Positions 53,151 to 63,682 of a stretch of 64,000 nt of DNA are shown one piece after another. Every line of letters starts with the position of its first letter. The stretch's first letter is position 1. The notes beneath the pieces were generated by a model, which saw only the letters and a list, made by a program, of their open reading frames with translations, was not told where the DNA came from and did no database searches. The position numbers and the translations under genes are program-made. Origin of the DNA: Chlorops oryzae (lineage: Eukaryota > Arthropoda > Insecta > Diptera > Chloropidae); NCBI GenBank assembly GCA_020466095.1, contig CM035808.1, positions 52,756,759-52,820,758 of the forward strand, read 5' to 3'.

Positions 53151-56100
53151 GTGCCGACATTTAATGGCAACTATTTGCAGTGGATGGCCTTCAAGGATCT
53201 ATATACTGAGATCGTTCACACAGCAAATATCAGCGATGCAAGAAAAATGCACTATTTAACCCAAGCTCTCGCGGGGGAACCTAAAAAACTAATACAGCAC
53301 CTTCCAGCGATCGGAGGGAACTACACTGCGGCCTGGTCCATTTTAATAAACAGGTACGACAACCAAAGGTTGCTTGTTACAACACTGCTGAACAAGTTAC
53401 TAACGCAGCCAACCACTAAGTCCGAGTCATCATCGTCCCTCAAGACATTGCACGACGTAACACATGAATGTATGCATGGCCTGGCAGCGCAACGCCTTCC
53501 GGTTCACTATTGGGATACAATTGTGGCACATATTGTTCTCAAAAAACTGGACCAGGCCACCCAAACGTCATTCGAGCAAGGCCTGGACGACAACCGGCGA
53601 TTGGTTACTCTTGAAGAAGTGTTAAAGTTTCTTGAACGCAGGTTCCAATCACTAGAAGTCCGAGGAAAAGGCGACTCGTCTTCCAAAACAGTTGCTGCAT
53701 ATGTGGAGAATGACAGCAAATGTAAGGTCTGCAACAAAGACACTCATCCGATCTACCAATGTGGCAAATTTACAAGCTCAACGTGCAAAGAAAGGTGGCA
53801 GTTGGTGAATCAGCATAAGCTCTGCGCGAACTGTCTTAAACCAGGACACTCATCCAATAAATGTAAACGACAACACTGCACCAAGTGTACCAAAAAACAC
53901 AACACGTTACTTCACGCTGAAAACTCCTATCAGACAGCAAAAAGGTCAACGGAGCAGGATGGGGCTAAGCAAACTGACACAGCTCAAAACAATAAGAACG
54001 CAAGCAAGCAGCCTGACGTCACCACGGCCAGCGATACAACAAAGGTTAGCCTGCTCGCCAACAGCAACGAAATCAACGAACACTACGTATTACTTGGAAC
54101 AGCCTTAATAGATTTGGTAACAGCTGATGGACAACGAATTGAATGCCGAGCTCTATTAGACTCCTGCTCCCAGGTAAACCTAATTACGGAACGGCTATTA
54201 AAGAAACTAAGAGGAACTACCAGAGCCGACCCAACGTGTGTAGAGGGAGTCGGAGTAACAGAAAACACGGTTCTTCATCGCACCACAATTCATCTGAGAT
54301 CAAAATACAACAAGTTCAGTGCCACCGTAGATGCTCATGTACTTCCAAAAATCGTCTCCAACCAACCGTCTCACAAGATACAAATTGACGATTGGAACAT
54401 TCCAAATGAGTTAAATCTGGCGGACCCCACTTTTTCTAGGCCAGGACGTATCGACTGCTTACTAGGAGCGGAACTTTATTTGGACCTTCTTACAAAAGGC
54501 AGGAAGAGGCTATCCGAGAATCTTCCAACACTCCAGAACACGGTTTTTGGATGGATAATTGCAGGCAGTATCACCAGTCCCCACTCCAATATAGCCACAT
54601 GTGGAGTGTGTACAACACAGGAGCTTGAGGATACTATTTCTAAATTCTGGCAGCTTGAAGACACACCGCACTCGAGCACGTCGCTTACAGAGGATGAACT
54701 ACGCTGCGAATCTCACTTTGCACAACATACGACGAGGTCAAACGCGGGAAAATATGTAGTCAAGTTGCCTCTCAAGGAGCATCCATCAGTCTTGGGGAAG
54801 TCAAAAGCCATAGCATACAGCAGGTTCATGTCTTTGGAGAGGAGATTGACCCAAAATCCATCACTAAGAGCACAATACACGCACTTCATGATGGATTACG
54901 AAAAATTGGGGCACATGACTGAAATCGACCCAAAGCAAGAACTTCTTACGCATTATTTCATCCCTCATCATTGTATTCTCCGACCAGAAAGTACAACTAC
55001 AAAATTAAGAGTAGTGTTTGATGCGTCTGCTAAGACGACAAATGGATTGTCACTCAACGACATCATGTACATCGGACCCACTGTCCAAAGCGAACTCTTT
55101 TCCCTCCTGCTACGTTTTAGAATTCATAAATATGTTCTAAAAACAGATGTGGAAAAGATGTATCGTCAGATATGGGTCAATGAGGACGATCGGAAACTGC
55201 AGCTGATAATGTGGAGGAACAGCCCGACTGAAAATCTGAAGTACTATCAACTTAATACAGTGACATACGGAACACGGGCGGCTCCATATCTCGCAACACG
55301 CTGCTTGAATCAATTAGCCGATGAATATCAACACCAATTTCCTCTTGGGGCAGCATCACTTAAAGCAGATTTTTATGTAGATGACGGACTTTTGGGCGCA
55401 GACTCTTTGCGAGAAGCTCTGGAAATGCAGCAACAACTAATTGATGTTCTTCAAAGAGCTGGAATGCAACTCCGAAAATGGTGTGCAAACAGTCCAAAAT
55501 TACTGCATGGGATTCCCGCAGGAGACCAAGAAATTGACCTTAATTTTGACTCTCAAGAAACTCAAGCCACCAAAACCTTAGGTCTGACGTGGCTCCCCAA
55601 AACGGATGTTTTTTGCATAAAAACAAACCTCAAAAGAAGAACAACGACCACTAAAAGAAGCATGACCTCTGACTTGGCCCGCATTTTTGACCCATTAGGA
55701 TTGGTCGGTCCGGTAGTGGTTACTGCAAAAATTTACATACAGCAATTATGGCAGCTTAAAATCGACTGGGACTCGGATCTTCCGTTGGAAATTCAACAAC
55801 GATGGATGCGGTTGCAAGATGACCTGCCAGCACTGGACAATGTTAAAATTTCGCGACACGTGCTTAGTCAGCAAGGTCAGCTGAACATACAACTGCATGC
55901 TTTCGCTGATGCATCCGAGAAGGCATACGGTGCGGCAATCTACATCAGGTCTGTGCAAAAGGATAAAACGATCAAGCTGAACTTACTTTGTTCCAAGTCA
56001 CGCGTGGCACCACTAAAGCAGCAAACGATTCCACGTTTGGAACTATGCGCCGCCCTGTTAGCAGCCGAGCTAATGACAAGAGTAAAAGGTGATTTGAACT

Positions 56101-57716
56101 ACCAAAATAAGGCAAGTTACCTGTGGACAGATTCACAAATCGTGCTTTCATGGATAAACAATCATCCAGGCACGCTTCCAGTTTTTGTTGCACACCGAAT
56201 TATAAAAATTAATCAGTTGACGAGGCCAGAGCAATGGCGACACGTGCCATCCAAGCAAAACCCAGCAGATTTGCTCTCAAGAGGAATAAAACCGAGAGAA
56301 TTGGCCACGTGCCATATGTGGTTCTTTGGACCATTATTCTTATATGAGCCTGAGCCTAGGTGGCCACCTCCCTTCAACAGGGAATTAGTCATTGAAAATA
56401 GTCCAGCAACGGTAGCCATAACGTCAAAACAGGCAGACTTGGCAGAGGACCCACTGGTGTATTCAATCCCATCCAGAAATTCATTTCTCTATCTCCAGAG
56501 AGTGACTGGATACGTACTGCGATTTTCAAAAAATTGCAAAAAATCTAAACATGCTCGACCAAAAAATAAGCAACTGTCACCGGCAGAGCTAGATGCAGCA
56601 TTGAAATTAATAGTACGCCAAATTCAAACGTCCGACTTTCAAGATCTACTGAAGATCTTACGAAAAGAAGGAAAAGTACCAAACTCGAACTCCCTTAATT
56701 CTCTGGCTCCATTCTTAGATGAAGAAGGAATAATCAGAGTAGGCGGCAGATTACAAGCATCATCTCAACAATATGACACGAAGCATCAAATGATCCTACC
56801 TGGAGATGATCCCATCACGAAATTGCTTTTAGAAAAGATGCACAAGGAGAATTATCATTGTGGACCCTCGGCACTGCTCGCGTTCGTCAAACAACGATTT
56901 TGGCCACTTAAAGGCAGAAGCTTGGCAAGATCAGTCGTTCAACATTGTGTAAGGTGTACGCGATCAAGGCCCGTTTTATACAAACAAGTTATGGGGAACT
57001 TACCACCATCACGAGTCGAACCAGCGCGCCCATTTCTACACACCGGCGTAGACTATTGTGGACCTTTCCGAGTACATTTTAAAACTCGAGGAAAGGCGCC
57101 ACAAAAGGCGTACATTGCCGTCTTCTGCTGCTTCTCGACTAAGGCCGTACACTTGGAACTAGTAACGGAGTTAACGACCGACGCATTTATCGGAGCTCTC
57201 AAACGATTTATTGCACGCAGGGGTTACTGCAAAACAATATTTTGCGACAATGCAACGAACTTTGTGGGAGCCAAAAACCAACTCGAGGAGCTCACCAGCA
57301 GCATCTATTCATCAAAGGCATCCGATTCCATCATACGAACCTGTAGTGAAAAAGGAATTAGCTTCCAGTTCATCCCACCAAGAGCTCCACACTTTGGCGG
57401 TCTATGGGAAGCGGCGGTGAAGTCAACAAAAAAACTGCTGGCTCCAAAACTGCATGAAGCGACAATGACATTCGAGGAATTAAACACGGTTGTGACTGAA
57501 GTCGAAGCAATGCTTAATTCACGGCCACTAGTTCCAATGTCCTCCGATCCGAATGATCTAAGCGCACTTACTCCGGGACATTTCCTCATTGGAGAGCCAT
57601 TGAGGGCAAACGTTGATGCCGACACCGAACCAATGAAAACAAAGATGTCAACACGATGGGAAGAGGTCTCCAAAATTAAACACAAATTCTGGGAGCGCTG
57701 GCAAAGGAGTATTTAG
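53151..57716 (+). CDS. BEL/Pao gag-pol polyprotein, 1,521 aa
   Basis: Gag C-terminal region (about 1-185) with zinc-knuckle-like segments at about 195-260 (CKVCNKDTHPIYQC; CANCLKPGHSSNKC). Aspartic protease with LLDSCSQ, catalytic Asp 337. Reverse transcriptase with KTDVEKMYRQ (near 663) and YVDD at 742-745. RNase H near 916-1020 (FADASEKAYGAA; WTDSQIVLSW). Integrase zinc region HKENYHCGPSALL to HCVRC at about 1227-1267, then DDE residues D1301 (GVDYCGPF), D1366 (FCDNATNF) and E1420 (GGLWEAAVKS). The frame ends with a one-base shift near 57700; the integrase C-terminus continues in the next frame. Confidence 0.95.
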   Translation: MPTFNGNYLQWMAFKDLYTEIVHTANISDARKMHYLTQALAGEPKKLIQHLPAIGGNYTAAWSILINRYDNQRLLVTTLLNKLLTQPTTKSESSSSLKTLHDVTHECMHGLAAQRLPVHYWDTIVAHIVLKKLDQATQTSFEQGLDDNRRLVTLEEVLKFLERRFQSLEVRGKGDSSSKTVAAYVENDSKCKVCNKDTHPIYQCGKFTSSTCKERWQLVNQHKLCANCLKPGHSSNKCKRQHCTKCTKKHNTLLHAENSYQTAKRSTEQDGAKQTDTAQNNKNASKQPDVTTASDTTKVSLLANSNEINEHYVLLGTALIDLVTADGQRIECRALLDSCSQVNLITERLLKKLRGTTRADPTCVEGVGVTENTVLHRTTIHLRSKYNKFSATVDAHVLPKIVSNQPSHKIQIDDWNIPNELNLADPTFSRPGRIDCLLGAELYLDLLTKGRKRLSENLPTLQNTVFGWIIAGSITSPHSNIATCGVCTTQELEDTISKFWQLEDTPHSSTSLTEDELRCESHFAQHTTRSNAGKYVVKLPLKEHPSVLGKSKAIAYSRFMSLERRLTQNPSLRAQYTHFMMDYEKLGHMTEIDPKQELLTHYFIPHHCILRPESTTTKLRVVFDASAKTTNGLSLNDIMYIGPTVQSELFSLLLRFRIHKYVLKTDVEKMYRQIWVNEDDRKLQLIMWRNSPTENLKYYQLNTVTYGTRAAPYLATRCLNQLADEYQHQFPLGAASLKADFYVDDGLLGADSLREALEMQQQLIDVLQRAGMQLRKWCANSPKLLHGIPAGDQEIDLNFDSQETQATKTLGLTWLPKTDVFCIKTNLKRRTTTTKRSMTSDLARIFDPLGLVGPVVVTAKIYIQQLWQLKIDWDSDLPLEIQQRWMRLQDDLPALDNVKISRHVLSQQGQLNIQLHAFADASEKAYGAAIYIRSVQKDKTIKLNLLCSKSRVAPLKQQTIPRLELCAALLAAELMTRVKGDLNYQNKASYLWTDSQIVLSWINNHPGTLPVFVAHRIIKINQLTRPEQWRHVPSKQNPADLLSRGIKPRELATCHMWFFGPLFLYEPEPRWPPPFNRELVIENSPATVAITSKQADLAEDPLVYSIPSRNSFLYLQRVTGYVLRFSKNCKKSKHARPKNKQLSPAELDAALKLIVRQIQTSDFQDLLKILRKEGKVPNSNSLNSLAPFLDEEGIIRVGGRLQASSQQYDTKHQMILPGDDPITKLLLEKMHKENYHCGPSALLAFVKQRFWPLKGRSLARSVVQHCVRCTRSRPVLYKQVMGNLPPSRVEPARPFLHTGVDYCGPFRVHFKTRGKAPQKAYIAVFCCFSTKAVHLELVTELTTDAFIGALKRFIARRGYCKTIFCDNATNFVGAKNQLEELTSSIYSSKASDSIIRTCSEKGISFQFIPPRAPHFGGLWEAAVKSTKKLLAPKLHEATMTFEELNTVVTEVEAMLNSRPLVPMSSDPNDLSALTPGHFLIGEPLRANVDADTEPMKTKMSTRWEEVSKIKHKFWERWQRSI

Positions 57717-57727
57717 CCGAGCTGCAA

Positions 57728-59815
57728 TTGCGACATAAATGGAAGGGCCCGACAACCATTATCAAGCCAGACACATTGGTAATTATCAAGGAGGACAATG
57801 TCCCCGTATTACAATGGCCACTGGGTCGAATAATAAATGTGTATAAGGGAGACGATGGAGCCGTACGAGTGTGCGATATTCGGACTCACAAAGGAATAAT
57901 CCAGCGACCCATACACAGACTGGCGCCACTTTTTCCGGAAGACAGTAGCGAAGAAAACGTCGGAGAAGAAAGCCGAACAAAGGAAGCTCCTGAAACGTCA
58001 AAGGTCTCCTTACCGATTAGCATCCCCCTAAGTCGCCTTAAAAATGTTCACTCATTCAACAACGAAGTCATTCCAAACAAGGTTAGACGCATTGAACCAA
58101 CCCTTCTTTTCACCCTGATAGCGCTAATCCTGTTGCCTGTAATCCTGTGCAATCCAGTCAATATCACGACGTTTAGCCAGAAGCCAGGAGTATACTTCGA
58201 GCAGCTTGGATCCGCAAGGCCTATCACCTCTAATTGGAACATGATAGTGTATTACGACCTGCAGCCATATACAGACCAAATAGACGTGCTAATTGATGGG
58301 ATCAACACATTGCAAATATTGTGTGTCCAACCCAAAAACGACACAACATGCACTTTCTTCATTGAATATTTCGAAAAAATTGAAAAGCAGCTACAAACAG
58401 AACTCAATCTGCTTTCTGTCAACAGGGCAAAAAGAGGTGCTGTAGATTTGGTCGGAAATATCGCCAATTCACTTTTTGGGGTCCTCGACTCTAACTACGC
58501 CACTAAGATGTCGGAGACCATCACCGGCTTAAGAACAAATGACGAACATCTTGAGCACCTGCTCAAAAATCAAACTTCGTTGATAAATTCAACGATAAAC
58601 ATTTTCAAAGACGAACAACTGAGAATTAAAAGCAAGTTTGATGAAATCGATCGGCAAATCGACGATTTGCGTCACGGACGGGCATCGAGTGCTACAAACA
58701 GCAAAATAGTAATTCTTACATTGGCAATTCAGATGTGCATTATTGCATCAAGATTGCAAGGGACACATGCTTCAATTCTGGACGTATTAATTGACAGCCA
58801 TCACGGAAAAATTAATCCGTTCTTATTAACTCCTGAGCAATTGGGAGATGAAGTTAAGAAAATAAAGGCCCACCTACCACCGGAATTACACTTGCCCATC
58901 CATCAGAACAATTTAATCGAAGTGTATCAGTTAATGAAGATTAACGGAGTTGTTGCGGAAAATCATGTGGTCTTCAGTATTGAATTGCCCTTAACAAATT
59001 CAAAGGAGTATAAACTGTTACACGTACTTCCGATTGCCACAGCAATAAATGGGACGCTAGCAGCAGTAAGAACAGCGACATCGTTTCTAGCTGTCAGCCC
59101 GCATAACGACGAGTTCGTTCCGTTGTCCAATGAGCAAGTACAGTCATGCTTAAGTCTCAATAACAAGCAGTGGTTGTGCCCCAATATGCAAGCCACTTAC
59201 TTTAAGGCATCGACCGTCTGTCAGTGTGAACTAGACTTACTCAACAACGAGAGCGACCCCAGATGCGAACTACACTGGTCGAATGATACGATTCTTTGGC
59301 ATCAACTTAAACAGCCGAATAAATGGATCTACGCGACAACGAGCAACGTTCGCTTTACGGCTGTGTGTAAATACGAAAATCAGCAATTTACACTTCAACA
59401 TAGCGGCATGATCCACTTCCGATCCGACTGCACGATCAGGAACGATCTGATAACTATACAGAGCCTCAAAAGATTTGTGACTTCATTAAACGCAAAAAAT
59501 AATAAATTTGGAGAATTAGTAGGACGAGCGCATCAATTTGATATCAACTCAACCCAAGTAACGGCGTTCACACCACAGTTTAAAGATTTAGAAATTATTC
59601 AACAACAACTAGCACTGATCAACGCATCAAGCTTTCCTAACACAACGAACGCCACACACAACCACAGCCTAATCATCAGTTACGTAGCTGTGAGCCTAAC
59701 AGTTCTTCTAGCGATCATAATAATTTCACTTGGCCGCAGACTGAAGCAAATAAAGGGATTACCACGTCAAGTGCCTATTCCAGCACCACGATCAATTGAA
59801 GACACCGCATGCTAA
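57728..59815 (+). CDS. BEL/Pao integrase C-terminus fused in frame to F-type envelope protein, 695 aa
   Basis: Residues 1 to about 90 are the integrase tail (WKGPTTIIKPDTLVIIKEDN). A hydrophobic signal-like stretch lies at about 125-142 (TLLFTLIALILLPVILC). A furin-type site RAKR at 233-236 is followed by a hydrophobic, Gly-containing peptide (GAVDLVGNIANSLFG), the layout of baculovirus F-like fusion proteins. Cys-rich ectodomain and a transmembrane segment at about 648-670 (LIISYVAVSLTVLLAIIII) with a short basic tail follow. No Met precedes the signal stretch, so env expression would need splicing or processing of the polyprotein. Frame open throughout. Confidence 0.9.
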   Translation: MRHKWKGPTTIIKPDTLVIIKEDNVPVLQWPLGRIINVYKGDDGAVRVCDIRTHKGIIQRPIHRLAPLFPEDSSEENVGEESRTKEAPETSKVSLPISIPLSRLKNVHSFNNEVIPNKVRRIEPTLLFTLIALILLPVILCNPVNITTFSQKPGVYFEQLGSARPITSNWNMIVYYDLQPYTDQIDVLIDGINTLQILCVQPKNDTTCTFFIEYFEKIEKQLQTELNLLSVNRAKRGAVDLVGNIANSLFGVLDSNYATKMSETITGLRTNDEHLEHLLKNQTSLINSTINIFKDEQLRIKSKFDEIDRQIDDLRHGRASSATNSKIVILTLAIQMCIIASRLQGTHASILDVLIDSHHGKINPFLLTPEQLGDEVKKIKAHLPPELHLPIHQNNLIEVYQLMKINGVVAENHVVFSIELPLTNSKEYKLLHVLPIATAINGTLAAVRTATSFLAVSPHNDEFVPLSNEQVQSCLSLNNKQWLCPNMQATYFKASTVCQCELDLLNNESDPRCELHWSNDTILWHQLKQPNKWIYATTSNVRFTAVCKYENQQFTLQHSGMIHFRSDCTIRNDLITIQSLKRFVTSLNAKNNKFGELVGRAHQFDINSTQVTAFTPQFKDLEIIQQQLALINASSFPNTTNATHNHSLIISYVAVSLTVLLAIIIISLGRRLKQIKGLPRQVPIPAPRSIEDTAC

Positions 59816-60230
59816 GAATCTGTGAATTAGCTTTGAAATATTAATTGTCACAAAATTTAAAAAAATTTCCATTAAACACTTACTACTCCATCTTCCAATG
59901 GCCTTTATTGCTAATCATACGTGTTTGTAAATCCGCTACATGTACTGTTAACGTAAAAATGTAAACGAAGAATGAAAAATCAAGGCTTGGAATTCTTATT
60001 AGACTATAAGCATGACTCTGATCCAACTTTTTATGCAAGCTCAGCATTGTGCAAAAAAAAAACCAAAACAAAAAAAAAAAAACAAAAAGAAACAACAAAC
60101 GCCAAAATCTGAGCTGAAGATACGAGTGAGCAACAGAGTGAAGTTTTTTTTATTCTTAATTCAAATCTCTATTCTCCCTACGAGGGTTGATCAAAATATC
60201 ATTGAATTTAACAATTCAAGGCGGGCAGTA
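59816..60230 (+). other. BEL/Pao 3' non-coding region and probable polypurine tract
   Basis: A-rich with C-interrupted A runs (60050-60092). AATTCAAGGCGGGCAGTA just before the 3' LTR may include the plus-strand primer site, although it is only weakly purine-rich. Confidence 0.6.
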
Positions 60231-60637
60231 TGTTTGAGAAACATATTGATCACTTTGTTTTGCATTGAACAAGCATATCGAATTCGGCACTCAGAATTGC
60301 ATAACAATATGATTGCATATGAGGTTCAGACGAATGCAGTTCGCGTGGGAAACTGCATATCAGCAAAATGTAAGAAAAGCTAACAAACCACCGCGGCACA
60401 TGTCACTGCACGTTGCTCACTAAATACACTAAAATTATTTTATTAGAAGTAAGCAAAATTTATGTATAAAAATGCAACTTTCTAGTCAATAAAGAGCAGT
60501 TCAATCAAAACCATTGAATTTGAATGTTAGCTTCCGGATCGACGCTCAAGTGTGTTCGTTCCACATTAGTAACAGAATTTGGTGCCTGGATCGACGCTCA
60601 AGTGTGTTCGTTCCACATAAGAATTGAATTCTGTACA
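60231..60637 (+). repeat. BEL/Pao 3' LTR
   Basis: By eye identical to 51841-52247. Confidence 0.97.
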
Positions 60638-60642
60638 GACTC
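60638..60642. repeat. BEL/Pao target duplication, right copy
   Basis: GACTC. Confidence 0.95.
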
Positions 60643-63125
60643 CAATGGTTCCAAAAAATAATTTCCTGTTTCTGAAAGACAGATCCTGTTAAAAACGTCA
60701 TCCCAGCCTCCTTTGAAATGCTCGTTATTTTTAGGGGTCCTAATTCGTTGCAGAAAAAAAACAATCCCTTTCCTTTTTGAGGTCTAAGTTCAATATATCG
60801 CACACGCTCTTCTAAGGTGACACAACTCAAAATTATCTGTAAGAAAGATACAGATGCTACGAATGCTGTTAGTCTCAAATTTTGTCATTTTGAACTGATT
60901 GCGAAACAAGAACAGCTTATAGCAATATAAGGCCTTGGACATAAACCTTGCATGTGATGTTGCACCAGGTGAACGAAATCCTGTAAAATTTGGATCGCTT
61001 TCACCAATAAAATGTAAGGAAAGTTGGAGAAGCTCCTTATAATCAGCTCTTGCGTGCTGAGATCTAAGCGCAGAAAGACAAAAAATTTTACGTGACTGTA
61101 GTTCTTCCGGTTTTAGTACTTTTATCACATCTTCATCCGAAATTCCATCCTTATAAAGATCGCCGTTTTTTTTTCCAAAACTTGGAAAAACAATTGAAAA
61201 GCAAATTTTAGGGAGCTGATGACTTTCCAAAGTTTTCTTCAAACACAGCCTTCAGAATTAGTTCACTTATGTGATGACGACAAGGAATGAAAAGCAAGCT
61301 GTGGCCAAGTTTTTTCTCAAGTAGATATGCAGCGCCCTTTTTATTGCCAGTATTTGAAGCGGTCGTATCAAGGGCGACTATTTGAACTAAACTGCTAAGT
61401 TTCCATTTTTCCAAAAAAGTTGCGATATTTGCAGCTATGATTTCGCCAGAAGAATCTGCAACTTTTGGTACTCCGAGGAGTTTCTCCATATTTTCTCCAG
61501 TTACAACAAGAGCAAGTCGCTCACATGTTTCTTTTCCCCTCACTTCAGGAAGCAATTTTCCGTCCCAATGGAGAACAAATATTTCTGGAATCTGAAACAA
61601 TACTTATTGACTGAGCTACACTTATATAGTATATTTAATATATCTGTGGCAATATGTAATAACATCTTAAGTCGACGTAAGCATAAAATAAATGAAGCAT
61701 ATTGAATTCCTTTGTAACAGGCGCTTCTTTAGGTAAGACCCTCGTTTTCCTACCATTATTCTAAAAGAAGTAATTCAAAAAATAAAGTTTCATTTACCAT
61801 GAAAAGGTATAGAAAATGCAAAAATTTGAAGCGGTTTTTCTCGAAATAGCATTTTTCGACCTAAGTTATGACATATAGTATTGCCACAGAAATTATTTAT
61901 AATATTTCAGGCATTGCAAATTCGTTCAGATAGCTTGCCAAACGATATATTTTGGGTTAATTTAGGGGCCCCAAGATTTAAATGAAAATTAAATGAAAGG
62001 AACTGTCAAATTTCATATAAAAAGTTAATTTTCATTAAGATTTTATTTAAATAGCTTGCTTATACTGGCCCTTAGCAATAATGAACGTACGTTAAAGTTT
62101 TCCAAAATCTGTTGAGCTTGTCTGCGACGATAGTCTCGGCGCATCAAATGAATGGTCGTTCGATTCAATACCAGATCGTCTAGACCTACTGTCATTGGAT
62201 GTATTTCAACCTGTTCCAATGTTCTTAGCACCGCAGCAACCGTTGCACTCACAAAATGCATCGCATCTCTGGAAGATAGTTTGCATTTGTCCATACACCA
62301 AAGCATCCTATCATCAATAAAATAAATTTTGCCGCGAATTCGATGGTTTCGATTTTGGAGAGGTTCTTCACTGTTTCGTGGATCAGTGACGCTTGCTTCA
62401 GTAGCAACAGTAACTAAGAAGCTTTCCTCACCCTCGCTAGCAGGCTCTCCAGAAAAATTCTCTAATGCTGAAACTATGAATATGACAAATTTGTGATAGA
62501 TGAAAATGGGATAAGTGAAAAAAACTACAGGCTTTTGAGCACCTTCGTAGGCCAATGCATGACAATTCTTATTTCTACGATTTTCTCCTTCTTTTAATCG
62601 GTTTCTTTTACGTTTTTCTTTTTTTGCCAGTGATAGATCAACACCGGCCATGCTTCCTGGACGTCCTTTTTGACTCTGTTGCAAAAGGAAATCTTTGTCC
62701 TACTTAATATTAATAATTTCAAGCGCGTTAGGAGTCGCTATGTCAAATATATAGTTTCTGATTTTTTCATCAAACTCTTTTTCACACTTTCGATACTTTT
62801 CACCTGACTTTCTGCTTTGCTTTTGCAGAGATTTCCATGTGTCATACAATTTCAAAAGATTCTTTCCGCAGTTAGTTGCAGTGAGAGTGGGAATTCGAGC
62901 TCTTTCCCAAAATTGCAGATTTATTTGGATTGGATGCCTGACACTTTCTTTAAGAGACAAATTTTTAACACGTGTTTGATAAAATAACAACTGAAGTACT
63001 TGCTGCATAGATGGCAGTTTTGACCCCAAAATCTCTTCTTGACATTTTCCAGCCAGGAAAATTTCATCTGCCGATCGAAGTTTTTTTACGTTTGGTTTTT
63101 GTAACGGTGTCGTAGTCACAGACAT

Positions 63126-63637
63126 TTCTTAAATTAATGCACTTTCTGTTCACTTCATGTTCAGTGCTCCGATGCGTAAATTAATATTGGGACTCATGCA
63201 GCTTCGCAAATTGTGGGAAATGAGAAATTTGTCACACAACTGTCAAAATTTATATGAAAACTTACGATGGGAAAAGTTGCGAAGGCATTTACGAAGCTGC
63301 ATGAGTACCACTAATGTGTTGAAAATAATGAACTCAGCTGACAGCTCATGAAATTACAGCTGAGTTAGTGATGCCAGATCTACGGAGCTTAGCTTTCATA
63401 TACGGATATACGGATTTTTTGTAAAATCTACGGATTTTTATGTTATTCATTCAAAAATAGATCACCTATTGAAATTTGGAGCAAAAACAAAACTCCAAAT
63501 TAACGGGTGGGCCATCTAGCGCTTGGAATTTGAACCATTTTGAGATTTCATGGTGTTATGTCATTTCTGACATTACAGAAATTTTGTAAAAGGTTTGACG
63601 TTTAAGAAATTGGACGCTATGCACTCAAAGAAAACTG

Positions 63638-63682
<45 letters not shown>

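Larger units (their letters stand above)
51841..60637 (+). mobile_element. Full-length BEL/Pao LTR retrotransposon with env-like gene (8,797 bp)
   Basis: 407-bp LTRs appear identical, flanked by a 5-bp GACTC duplication. Order: LTR, primer site, gag, pol (protease, RT, RNase H, integrase), F-type env, LTR. Identical LTRs mean very recent insertion. Two one-base shifts interrupt the otherwise continuous gag-pol-env frame. Confidence 0.96.
49019..63125 (-). pseudogene. Uncharacterised multi-exon transposase-like gene, cut by the Harbinger and BEL/Pao elements
   Basis: Minus-strand segments in order are: 63125-62700 (MSVTTTPLQKPNVKKLRSAD; ends at an in-frame TAG, then the frame continues KDFLLQQSQKGRPGSMAGVD), 62684-62043 with a probable GT-AG intron in the middle, a ~450-bp intron, 61600-61208 (VLHWDGKLLPE; VALDTTASNTGNKKGAA; FIPCRHHISELIL), 61242-60790, then frame-0 sequence with two stops that stays open to the BEL target site. 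It resumes over 51786-51840 between the two elements and again from 49125 to a stop at 49019. The HWDGKLL, DTTxSNTG and CRHHI blocks belong to an insect repetitive protein family that I recognise but cannot name; a nuclease/transposase is likely. Confidence 0.65.

Noticed and set aside
60012..60383. 123-aa ORF before the 3' LTR of the BEL/Pao element
   Set aside because: Lys-rich product of an A-rich tract that runs into the LTR; no homology pattern.
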